Source of the DNA: Pelargonium nanum
Lineage: Eukaryota; Streptophyta; Magnoliopsida; Geraniales; Geraniaceae
Direction of reading: 5' to 3'
Assembly (NCBI GenBank): GCA_036897485.1
Contig: JAYMTF010000264.1
Coordinates: forward strand, 1 to 41,731
Length of the DNA stretch: 41,731 nucleotides
Part shown: piece by piece, positions 1 to 10,145 of the stretch
Position numbering within the stretch: the first letter of the stretch is position 1
Layout of the letters: every line of letters begins with the position of its first letter
Program-made: the position numbers and the translations under genes
The notes under the pieces: model-generated
Databases searched by the model: none
Seen by the model: only the letters and a program-made list of their open reading frames with translations
What the model was told of the DNA's origin: nothing

Positions 1-2333
1 ATAATTCTTGGCTTAGGATCCTTAACCTCATAATAAAAATTAGTATTTCAAATCTCATATTCATGTGAAATTTGAAGTCCTAAGATTTTAAAACATTTCA
101 ACTAAACTGATAAAAATATTATTTTTTTAATAGATTAAAAATATTATTTTAAAATCTAAAATATATTATTTTCAAACAATTCAATAAATGAAATAATTGA
201 AAATGCCCATCATTTTGGTTTTGTCTAATTAAACATGCCAAAACTGTTACATACTTACATGTCAAAATCTCCCCAAATTATTGTATTTATTAAAAAAAAC
301 AAAAATATGATTTTGATTTTTGACTTTGTGGGCCTAAACCTAATTAATTACTTTCAAATAAATTGTCAAACTATTGTGTTTGGCCTCACTTCTCAAGTCA
401 AAAGTCATTCCTTGTAGTAATAGTAATGTGTCTAATTGTTTGTAAGATAGTCAATTCACTTGGATATGACTCAAGTATGTTAAAATATTATACACACATT
501 TGGTTGTAAGTAATTGATAAGTATATGAAAGAAAGGGACCACTAAGGGGATGTTTGGATATTCCACAAACATTATTTTTGGAAATTTGTTTTTTTATTTT
601 TTTTGGAAAATGAAAGTTCAAAAAGTGATAGATCCATAAACTATATTGAAAATTCTTCAACACACTTTTTAGAACATGAGAATTTACTATGTGTTTTTGG
701 TAATTATTTATTTAGTTATTTCTATAGTTGAAGACTTTAGATCATGTAAATCACTCTAATTGTTTTGTTTTGTTTTTTAAGACCCTTTTAATTAAATATT
801 AAAACATTTAAGATACAAGTTTTGATAGTTGTTTTATTCCATTTATTTATAAATCCAGCTCATTGATTTTGACACGAATTGGCTCAACACGCTGAAGAAC
901 TTTGTATAATGATATATTTTATTGTAGCGCAGTTTCTATAACAACTATAAAACTATATATTATCTATCAACAACAATGAATAAAATAGAATTACACAATA
1001 AGATTGTAGGGAAGAAAAAAAATCAAACTAGCAAACAAAGGAAAAAAAAACTTTTGTGATCTCAATCCCCTACATGGGAAACATATTAGATTAAGTAGGT
1101 ACTCACATTTTGATATGTATGGCTTATTTTATATACCAAATAGATTTTGTATTTGAGAACAAAAAATAATTAAAGTAAAGTAAAAATGAAGGAAAGTGGA
1201 AGATGGAATTTTAGGGTTTGTGAACTTGTGTACTATAAATAATGATTCTTTATCCAAATCATAGTAATGTCTCCCACCTGGCCACCCACATACCAAATAG
1301 AAAAGGTAATTTTTATTATTTTTATTTATTAATATAGAAACTCGTTTAGGTTAAATTGTTATTTTGTACCGAATTAGTGTCCAAATAATTTATATTTCAA
1401 TTTGGTAATCCGACTATGTTATTTTGTTTTTGATTAATCGAATTCATAACCATGTTGTTAAATATAATTGATGTGATGATTTTTTTTATAATTTTTCTTA
1501 GCTAAGGCAATTGTAGAACAAAATTGGATATTTGAGATATAAGATTAGACGAAATTAGTAAGACAACAATGTTGTGTATAATTTTGTTTCATATTAGACC
1601 TACTAGTAAATTTGGCAATCTTAAGCGATCGCCACGCCAACAATTTTTTCAAGACAAAATTGTGACATGAAACTTAATTTGATGACACATATATAAATTC
1701 GAAATAAAATAGCATAGTTTGTGACAAAATGAAATATTTTATTTTATTAATTGTTTTGTTATTACTAATACTATTATTTTATTTGTTTAGAAGTGGTGTT
1801 TGTGCTACATTAAGAGGCAACCTCACAAAGGCATGTTCTCGCAATTCCATGCTCAATCACTTGCCGGTTAAAAAGAAGCCAACATTTAATTAATCCCAAA
1901 AAACCTACCAATTTTTGTTTATTTACCACCTTTAATTATTTTATTAATTAGGGATTAAAAAAACAAAAAACCCACATCACAATTTGTACTACAAACACCA
2001 TCTAGTAGTGTACATTGATAATGAGAAAGAACCCACTTTATTTAGAGAGCAAAAAATAAATAATATAAGGTACCAAATGAGAATATAATTACAACCATAA
2101 GGTGGTGGCAGAAGAAAATATTTAAAAATTTAAAAGATGGTTTAAAGTTATCTTTTAAGTATTAAAAAATTATTTGATTTATATGATATAAAGTTTATTT
2201 ATTGAATATAAAAACACACAAAGCTAGATCCTAAAAATGTGAATTAGAGTAGTGTAAGTTATTGGAGCATCCACATTTTACTACACATGTCATATGCCAC
2301 ATTTGATTGTGTTTTAATTGCACTCTTTTTAAT

Positions 2334-2771
2334 TAAAAGACTCAATTTGGTCCCTGAATTTTGGTGTTTTGACTCAATTTGATCCATCAACTTTTTACTG
2401 ACCTAAAATGGTCCTGAACTTCCAAAAATTGACCCAATTTGGTCCTTAAACTTTATTTTGACATAAAATGGTCCCTGAACTTTCTCATGTTGACCCAAAA
2501 TGGTTCATAAACTTTCACATGTTGACCCAAAATGGTCCCTAAACTTCACATATTGACCCAAAATGGTCCTTACCCTTAGAGTTTATATTAAAAGTTTAGG
2601 GACCAAATCGGGTCAATATTGAAAGTTCGGGGACCATTTTGGGTCAATAAAAAGTTGAGGGACCAAATTGGGTCAAAACACCAAAGTTCAGGGACCATTT
2701 TTGGTTAAAAAAAGTTGAGGGACTAAATTGGGTCAAAACATTAAAGTTCGGGGACCAAATTGGGTCTTTTA
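2334..2771. repeat. Inverted-repeat element (MITE-like, foldback)
   Basis: The left end TAAAAGACTCAATTTGG is matched in inverse by the right end CCAAATTGGGTCTTTTA. Inside, the left arm carries repeated units of the type TTGACCCAAAATGGTCCCT and the right arm carries their reverse complements (AGGGACCATTTTGGGTCAA), switching orientation at about 2570-2590. The whole is about 438 bp and could fold into one long imperfect hairpin. It has no coding capacity. This is the architecture of a foldback or MITE-type non-autonomous DNA element. I did not see a clear target-site duplication, so the exact borders are tentative. Confidence 0.75.
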
Positions 2772-4001
2772 CCTTATTTTTTTAAGTTGTAATTGGTTAG
2801 CTTGAAAATACATATTTTTTGTAGCATTGTCTTGCAAAACATCAATATTGGGTTTAGGTCTAATTTTGATGCACAGGTCAGTAGCCTGTAATACAAATAT
2901 ATGGTTTTGTTAATTAAGGTGTACAGCATGTTGAATCTCTGCATCACTACTTGATTATACATAAAATAAATTATAATTCAAATTGTTATTCGACAATCGG
3001 GTGCATCTCATTCGTCATGTCAATTAACTACTCTCGAAAGCCAAAAAAAAACAAAAATTTGAAATTTTTATTATGACCTCACATTGTACGGTAAGATTTA
3101 AGCCGTGGGGAGGTCTAAAACCTCCTATGAGATTTTGGCGTTAGCCCACAGAGTATGGGGCTTCTCCACACGCTGTGTGAGAGTGCGAAGACTTTAAAGG
3201 TCAACTTCTCTCTATCTTACGATGTGTGGAAACCCACATCGTGGGACAATCCTCTACTCCACATCTTCTTCTAACATAACACCATACAACGTGTGGTGGC
3301 AAAGTCAGACAACAAAACACTTTTTTGTTATGTATCACACAACGTGATCTTCTTATATGACACATTGTGGGGTTTCATACTCATGTAGTTGCATTCACCT
3401 TCGTTACCTCATCTAAGAATCTTAGGGGACTTTTTTTCAATTGGAATGGACAAATTAAAGATATTATCGACGAAGACCTTACAAAAAGCGATGAACGTTT
3501 GACTAACACACTCATACTAATAACCAGTGCAACTCTCAAAGAGTCCAAGGATAAACGTAGCATTATTGTGGTATGGAAACGATGATGTGATCACCACCAT
3601 CTAGTGAACAAATGTGATGCCATCTTTTTTATTGTAAGTATGAATGTTAATCGTTGATGTGATAGAGACTAATTAAAACACTCTATTTAAGTCACTTTGA
3701 TGTCTCTATTTCTTCTCAGATATTCTTACTCTTACCACTAATTGGATTCTAATGCACTAACACTAAATTCTCTTAATATGTGTGCTCTTCCATCTAAGAT
3801 TTCATATACATGACAAGATTTGCATCTCTAGATCCAACAAGTATACAAAAATTTAAGGTAAAGAAAGTTTTAAAGTTGATCTAATAAGTGAGGTGCATTA
3901 CTACTCCTTATTATACATACTTGGCTAGCAGGCCAATCATATAACTAAACTATAGGAAGTGTTATTGTTTTCATTTATAATAATGGAAATAAGATAGTCG
4001 C

Positions 4002-4048
4002 GCGTGTATACACGCACCCTAATGATGTAGTCGTGCGTGTAGACACGC
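4002..4048. repeat. Pair of GCGTGT-ACACGC palindromes
   Basis: A perfect 14-bp palindrome, GCGTGTATACACGC (4002-4015), is followed 33 bp later by a near-palindrome with the same six-base arms, GCGTGTAGACACGC (4035-4048). Both are preceded by TAGTCG or a close variant. This may be a small tandem duplication of a palindromic site, or two half-diverged copies of a repeat. Its function is unknown. Confidence 0.6.
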
Positions 4049-5334
4049 TCTTATGTAGATGCAAAATAGGCCATAAATTATATTTATTAAATACAAAACA
4101 TTTGAGGAAAAAAATCAGCCTAATGCAACATACATGAACCCAAATGTAATATACTTTGTCCAAGTTCAACACATTAATTCTCCAATGATCTATGTGAAAA
4201 CCCTGATAAGATTGGATTACATATTTATGTTGTGAGCTCTATTTCTTGAAAGGAGTGCTAAACCCAGATTTGCATTGCCTCTAAACCCAATAGTTTTCAC
4301 AGCACATACATTGCTCTATTTATTCTCTGCAAACACATCTCCTAGAGATTTCAACTCTTCATTTTCTATATATTTTGTAGGTATATATCAAATCTCCTAC
4401 AAAGGTCACTCCAGGAAGCAGAAAGCATACAATCAAGCTAGTTGTAAGTGAATTATTTTCATTTTAATTAAATATATGGCTCCATTCATTTTTTATGTCT
4501 CTTCCCTATTTGCTTGCAACCATGGATTTATTTTAGAATTTAATTGCAAGTCGAGTGGATATTATTTGTGCATACGAGTTAAACTTGTATATTTGTGTCA
4601 AAAGGGTAAAATTAATTCACACTTTTACCCTATTGATTTTGATGATAAATGTGTGATGTAATCTAAGCGTTGATTGATTTATTTATGTCGTGTGAATTAC
4701 ATGAATTCTTCTATGAATTTGCATGGATATATAGATATGTTTTGATATTTCCCTTTCATAAACAACGGATATCATAATTTTTTACTACCTTGAGTTTCAT
4801 GGCGAAAAAATATTTCCCGATCAAGTACAAGGCAGGGACGGGACGATTATAATCGCAGCAATCCAGTCTCGACATATGGTCAAATCTCGGCCCCTATCAC
4901 TCATAATCGGTCTGGTCCAACATTTGGACCGATCCTATTCGGTTCAATTTTTAGAAAAAATTAGATTCTTGTCCAATACGTTCTTCGACCGATGTCAAGT
5001 TCTACTCTTCAGCATCAATAAAGACCGCCTCTGAAACTTATTTTTACCAATGACCTACTTTCTCGCTACAAAGGCATTCACAATAGGAGAGTATCATTAT
5101 TCACTTTTTGTGAGTGTACACAAGCCCACCATTAGTGGAGTAAATGATCTATGGATTCATTTACACAATCACTCTACATATGATACTTCTCTACAAGTCC
5201 TCTTATATTATCTCTCTAAAATACACATGCAGTGCATTTGAATCTTGGACTTAACCTCTGACCTTAACCCTCAACTCATAAGACAAGTTTGACTTGTTTG
5301 ACCTAGTAAGAAAAGTCCATCCTACATATATTGG

Positions 5335-5342
5335 TATATATG
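5335..5342 (+). promoter_or_regulatory. TATA box candidate for the short bZIP gene
   Basis: TATATATG lies 75 bp upstream of the ATG at 5417, a typical spacing for a plant TATA box with a short leader. It is a motif match only; similar AT-rich words are common here. Confidence 0.4.
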
Positions 5343-5416
5343 ATTATAATTTCAAAATAATTATGTGGGTAATTTGGCTCATAGAAGTTAATTCTATACA
5401 ATGAAGGTAGTGAGAA

Positions 5417-6788
5417 ATGAGGAAGAGAAGAGCAAAACAGACTTTGGAGGAGTTGAATGTGGGTGTACAAGACGACAACAACAACAACAACAATAACCAG
5501 AGAAACATTGGTGCCAAAAACATGGACACAAATGGAAGATCAACCCAAGTGCCTCAACAGTACCAAACCAATAATTTGGGCAGCCCTAGAATTGGAGGAG
5601 CAGGACCCTCTCAACCAAACAATGGAGTCCCACAACTGACAGGAATTGGAAGCTATATAATCCCAAGCAGCAACCAGAACCAGCAGCCACCAGGCACTAA
5701 TTGGGCACAATATCAGCCCATGACCATGCAAGCTGTACCAGCTGCTACTGTTGCTGGTTTTAAGAATTATCAGATGAGCTCCCAGATGGTGATCAATGAG
5801 AAAAGAGCCAGGACCAATAGGAGCATTAGTCTTGATCCTCAAGAGGCTGACAAGAAGAAAATGGACACATTGATCAAAAATAGACTATCAGCTGCAAGGT
5901 CTCGTACCAGGCAGCAAGTGAGTAACTAACTATATCTGCATGTTTTCATTATTAATTCATTTTGTTATATGTATTCAATTAAAAAGAATCATTTTATTTG
6001 TTTTCTGCAGGAAAATTTAAGAAATTTAGAGGAGAGAGCAATGCAATTGGAGGAAGAAAATGCCCAGCTGAAGCAGTCACTGGTATATATAATATATATT
6101 CATTTATCTACACGCATATAACAATTTATGTTTCTGAAAAATATAATTAAACTGTGTTATACACTTTGGTTTCTGGTCAGGAGGAAGAGAGAAGGAACAG
6201 GCTAAAAGTGGTAATTTCAAAAAAGCTACATCTATTTATCTTTCTATGTATGCTTTGATGCATCCAATGGCTGAGTTAGAATTTTATTTTAGAGACGGCA
6301 CAAAATGTTTCAATAACTTTTCAAGTAAAAGAGAACATTACTATCATTGGACCAATGCATTTTTGTTGAGATTATTTAATTTCACTGGTATACATAAAAT
6401 AGAGTTTTAGGAAGTCAGCCTGAACCACTGCCTACTATAACCGCCCTTAACATAACTATTGAATGTATATACCGAGCCATCAATCTGCCTTGCTCGGTCA
6501 GCGTACGCACAACCTTACATGGTGAGCGAGCAAGCTAGCTAGCTGCCTGCCTTGCTTGGCTAGCGCGCACGACCTTTAAGAGCGAGTGATCAAGCGAGCA
6601 AATTATTTGATAGCTACAATGAACTGAATATCTTATTTGATATATACATGTAAGGTAATGGATTTTCTTTATTTTTGCAGATTAAAGAAAGGGGTGTTGG
6701 GGTTGAGACAAAGTATCCTACCAATAATAAGTTATCAGCAAAAGAGAAAATGAAGCAATTGAGGAGGACTGCGAGCTGGCGCTTATAG
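5417..6788 (+). CDS. Short divergent group A bZIP transcription factor (ABI5/ABF/DPBF-like)
   Basis: Exons 5417-5917, 6011-6082, 6181-6210 and 6681-6788 join in frame with GT-AG borders to give 236 aa. An Asn-rich run from CAA/AAC codons lies near residues 21-27. The basic region (about 146-167) keeps the N-x7-R DNA-contact pattern in NRLSAARSR, but Leu replaces the Glu of the usual NRESAARSR and the upstream Arg cluster is reduced. A zipper follows (about 168-195, LEEENAQLKQSL). The C-terminus LRRTASWRL resembles the group A C4 tail with an RxxS/T kinase site. The N-terminal C1 and C2 regions of group A proteins are missing; KQTLEELNVGV at residues 7-17 looks like an eroded C3 motif. An earlier ATG at 5401 opens another frame that stops at the CAA run, so 5417 is preferred. 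The phase-0 intron after RQQ and the 72-nt second exon match the bZIP gene at 36346-37635. It could be a young divergent paralogue or be decaying. Confidence 0.75.
6485..6600. repeat. Duplicated GC-rich repeat inside a bZIP intron
   Basis: Two related units of roughly 55-60 bp lie side by side in the last intron. One begins CTGCCTTGCTCGGTCAGC and the other CTGCCTTGCTTGGCTAGC. Each is followed by CGCACAACCTT or CGCACGACCTT and then by GAGCGAG-type words. The tract is far richer in GC than the surrounding intron, which suggests an inserted, locally duplicated repeat fragment. Confidence 0.65.
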
Positions 6789-7864
6789 ATATAGGCTCGA
6801 ATTTAAGATCTCATAGAAAATCCAAAATGGTATTAACTATTTGGCCCAACATGTCTCCGTGACTAGCAACTTATTAATTCCATTTACTTTATGTCTCTCT
6901 CTGGCTTGCTAACTGTAGCTAGTTATTGCATTATGAATATTTTTAATTCAACCTTTTTGAAATTTTATGGGTTATATTTTTATATATATCTATTATATAT
7001 GCTTGGGTATGTGGTTGAAGGAAGTATATGGGATAGGTTTTGATGATATATAATAGATTTTTTAGGGCATGCAAGATTATATCATTATATGTATATAGTA
7101 AAGATATTAACAAAAAATGAACAAACAACTAAGGGGAAAAAAGCAATAACATATCACAACCAAAATATGAATACACTGTGAAGAAATATTGAACAATTGA
7201 CTTGTTCGTGTTCTTGTAAGTATATATAGCACCTCCAAAAATTAGTGAACGCTATATATAAACCAAACTCTGTAACAATCAAACACAATCAACCACAATA
7301 ATCAAACATTTTGATGGGGTCGAAAAGTAGACAATACACCCTTTAACAATTCAAATTAACTCAAATAATATGATTAATATCCTATATCACATGACTCATA
7401 TATGAATCTGGAACTCATTTGGGATTATTTAAATGAGATCCAATATACCCAGTTGGTGAATAGAGAAAAAGTAAATTCATTAATTACTGGAATTTTGGAT
7501 TAAATAAGGTCACATAATTTTAAAACAAAATTCTCCCCATAACCTTGTATCCAAGATCAAACATTCATTATATATAATACGCAATTAGAATATTGATAAG
7601 TAAACAAAAACAAAATCAAATTCCACCAATTAATACCTTAATTTATAACCTGAATTCAACAACATATATATAATTTTGAAGCAAGATTAACTAAAGGGTC
7701 CACAATAATTCAGTCTTTAAATTAGAAGTTGAAGAAAACCATGGTAGCTGATCTCATCTAGCTATATATATATGTATATATATATAAGCTGATCATAAAC
7801 CGCTCCTGCCTTGCACAAATTAAACTAAATATAACATAACATTTCTAATAAAAAAAATGAGAAT
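6789..7864. other. Intergenic region between the short bZIP and BIC genes
   Basis: AT-rich DNA with TATATA runs, including a (TA)n-type stretch at about 7760-7786. It holds the presumed 3' ends of the two convergent genes. No further gene is recognisable. Confidence 0.6.
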
Positions 7865-8212
7865 TCAACATCTTCCCTCTATCCTCATTCGCTGAGAAGT
7901 TCGAGCCTGGGACATTAGGGCTTGGCGAGCCGAAGCAATTCCCTTAGGAGCCAACAGTGCGTTGAAAGAAGAATAGTCCATCCACTCCCTCAACAGCTCC
8001 TCCTGACTCCATTTATCCGGCACCACCACCCGCCCCGCCACCTCTTCCCTGTGCCTCTTCAGCCTCTCTCGTCCACTCGATCCCGAACATTCCTTTTCCT
8101 TAGCAACCTCGCGATCGTTATTGATGATATGTACACGAGTACTTGTGCTGGGATTACTCTGATTTTCGATACGAGAATTTAGAGATAACATATTTTCACT
8201 AGTAGTAGTCAT
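7865..8212 (-). CDS. BIC1/BIC2: BIC-family blue-light inhibitor of cryptochromes
   Basis: An intronless frame of 115 aa. The C-terminal half carries the BIC family's cryptochrome-interacting block. GRERLKRHREEVAGRV lies at about residues 47-62, followed by PDKW, then EELLREWMDYSSF (about 71-83) and GIASARQALM (about 91-100). The tail ends RMRIEGRC. This agrees closely with my memory of Arabidopsis BIC1 and BIC2, small nuclear proteins that bind cryptochrome and block its light-driven oligomerisation. The first 45 residues are Ser/Asn-rich and poorly conserved, as usual in the family. The ATG at 8210-8212 is the first in frame. Length is close to the Arabidopsis proteins. I cannot say which of the two Arabidopsis paralogues it matches better. 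Confidence 0.9.
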   Translation of the reverse strand: MTTTSENMLSLNSRIENQSNPSTSTRVHIINNDREVAKEKECSGSSGRERLKRHREEVAGRVVVPDKWSQEELLREWMDYSSFNALLAPKGIASARQALMSQARTSQRMRIEGRC

Positions 8213-8289
8213 GATTTTGTGGGTGTGGCTTGGTTGAAGAATTAGGAGGGTTTGTATAAGAAAGAGAGGTTAATGGAATGGGAAAAGAG

Positions 8290-8338
8290 TTACGTCACCA
8301 GAAATGGTTTTTGTATGGCTCATGGGGAATCTACGTAG
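8290..8338 (-). promoter_or_regulatory. ACGT-core elements upstream of BIC
   Basis: TTACGTCA (8290-8297, TGACGTAA on the gene strand) and the palindrome CTACGTAG (8331-8338) lie 78-126 bp upstream of the BIC ATG. Both have ACGT cores of the kind bound by bZIP factors such as HY5. Arabidopsis BIC genes are known to be light-induced through the CRY-COP1-HY5 route, so these are reasonable candidate sites. Binding is inferred, not shown. Confidence 0.5.
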
Positions 8339-8639
8339 CCTGCATGAAATTGTGTGGTTTGGTTTGGTGGTGGACGCTACTACACACAGATTTTTGGTGA
8401 GAGATGGGACAAGGAGGCTGCGTTTTTGTGAGGTGGACAACCGTTGTTTTGATATTTATTATATTCATTATGTTTTTCAACAGGGTTTGGTTGGCTTATG
8501 TTTTGGTTTTAATATAGCACACAGGAAATTTCGATTTCTTCAAGGCAACGATGTGGACGTTTGCGACTCTTGTTCGGATATTTTTCTTCTTCGTTTTGGG
8601 TGGACGAGTGATGTTCTGCTTTAATTTTACTTCGTTGGT

Positions 8640-10145
8640 CGTTTAAATTGGAATAAAAAGACATTAATTTGTGGCCTAAATCCACTTATTAAATGAGCAA
8701 CCACTTTATACTTCTGGTTTTAATTTGTTTAAAGAAAGGTGTTGCATGTCTTTGACTTGTTTAGCGACCGGAACTGGGTGTCAGGGTGTGTGTAGTCTTT
8801 GTCCACGTAATCAAATCAAACTTTCTACAAACTTCGAGTTCGGTTCTTGAAATTATTAACGTGTTCATTTAGAGAAAAATCAGTACATCTGTTATGAAAG
8901 CTATCTTGAGAGTGAAAATTAGAATTCCTACTGAGATGTTCCAAAATACTAATAAGAAGTAGTACCTACGTGTAACGTTAGCGATCGTTTTTTTTTTCAA
9001 GAATAGCGTCATTATTCTATCATTAAAGAAAAAATTAGTGTGCATACTTTGAATTTTTGAGACGTCGTTCTGATGACGTGGATGTTTTGCAAAGCTGATA
9101 CGTGACGACCACGTCATTGGAATGACGCTGCAATTTTTCGCTACCAAAGTGTTTCCGACGGCTACATGGTGACGCAACAACGTAGCAAATCACCAGAAAT
9201 TGCCACAAAGCCGTCGCATTGACGTCACAATTTTGGATTTTTTTGTGTCGTGATCGAATCAAAATATCAAGGATAAAGAGAATAATACATGGTAATTACT
9301 TTTTGAGAAAGTTGACTTGTCATGCCAAGTTTTACAACTTAGGTAGCCATGATGCATGCTTAGATGTTTATCATTACCTATGACGTCTTGCACGTCATTC
9401 CCAACATTGTAGGATCTCATATGGCCACACTTATACGAGTTATCGTGTAAACAAGTCTTTTCTAAATCTTTAAAAGTGTATAGAAAACATTTTCAAAACA
9501 TGTATAAATATTCACTGATGAAAAGTCCGAGATTTGTTTTAGAAAATTGACGTTTAGAGAAAAAGTATGCAAAGAGGCTAAACCAGCCTGGTTGGATCAA
9601 ACAAATTTGTAATGATGCTCAAATTAAATTGGACACCAATCCAATTTGAGCATTCTAGCCCATCTGTGGAACCAGTTTTGGTCCAAGTGTATTTTCAGTT
9701 TTTGTTTTTTTGTTTTTTTGGGTCATGTGTTCATGTTGTTGAGCCCATAAAGACTCAAAACAAACAGTAGCTAGTCAGTCATTATACTTGAATGCTAGTC
9801 TACGTTGTGGCTTTCACGAGCACTGAAATATACACTACAATTGTAAGCTTTCTCTGCTTAAAAAAAATGTCATTTACTGGCCGCACATATATTTGTCCAA
9901 TACATCAACAACACAAAAGAAAGGGCGTGCAATGCATATAATTAAGAGCGACAAATCTCAACTTATCTGCCTCCGGATCCAATCTAATTATATTGATCGT
10001 CTTCCAACAGAACAGAGACTAATTTTTCTGAATACAAGCCGAACCTGTATATGTTACAGCCTCAATTCACTCTTTTATACCCTTAGAAGACAACGATTTG
10101 GGAGTGCCGGGGGTGGAAGGTATAGGAGGAAAATACACTGCATAT
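8640..10145. other. Intergenic region between BIC and TMN
   Basis: AT-rich intergenic DNA with no recognisable gene. It contains the TGACG-rich segment at 9074-9227 described separately. The short open frames here, including one of 104 codons at 9893-10207 on the plus strand, look like chance openings. Confidence 0.55.
9074..9227. repeat. TGACG-rich segment, probable DNA-transposon remnant
   Basis: Seven TGACG/CGTCA motifs occur in 154 bp: 9074, 9103, 9112, 9123, 9170, and the overlapping pair in the palindrome TGACGTCA at 9220-9227. Just to the right, the reverse strand reads CACGACACAAAAAAATCC (around 9234-9251), which resembles a CACTA-type terminal sequence. Subterminal GACG words are common in such elements. 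I did not find the partner terminus. The motifs could bind TGA factors, but a transposon origin is the simpler reading. Confidence 0.45.

Larger units (their letters stand above)
1..5330. other. AT-rich intergenic region, no recognisable gene
   Basis: Only short open frames of about 60-70 codons occur, rich in Phe, Ile, Leu, Asn and Lys as expected from AT-rich noncoding DNA, and none resembles a known family. Structured parts are the inverted-repeat element at 2334-2771, a stretch around 3080-3600 with recurring CACATYGTG-like words and a hairpin, and the paired palindromes near 4002-4048. I see nothing definable in the remainder. Confidence 0.7.

Noticed and set aside
7922-8182. 86-codon plus-strand frame opposite BIC
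   Set aside because: It is the antisense shadow of the BIC coding region, whose minus-strand frame has clear family motifs.
8304-8624. 106-codon plus-strand frame upstream of BIC
   Set aside because: No recognisable domain, unusual composition, and it overlaps the BIC promoter. Probably chance.
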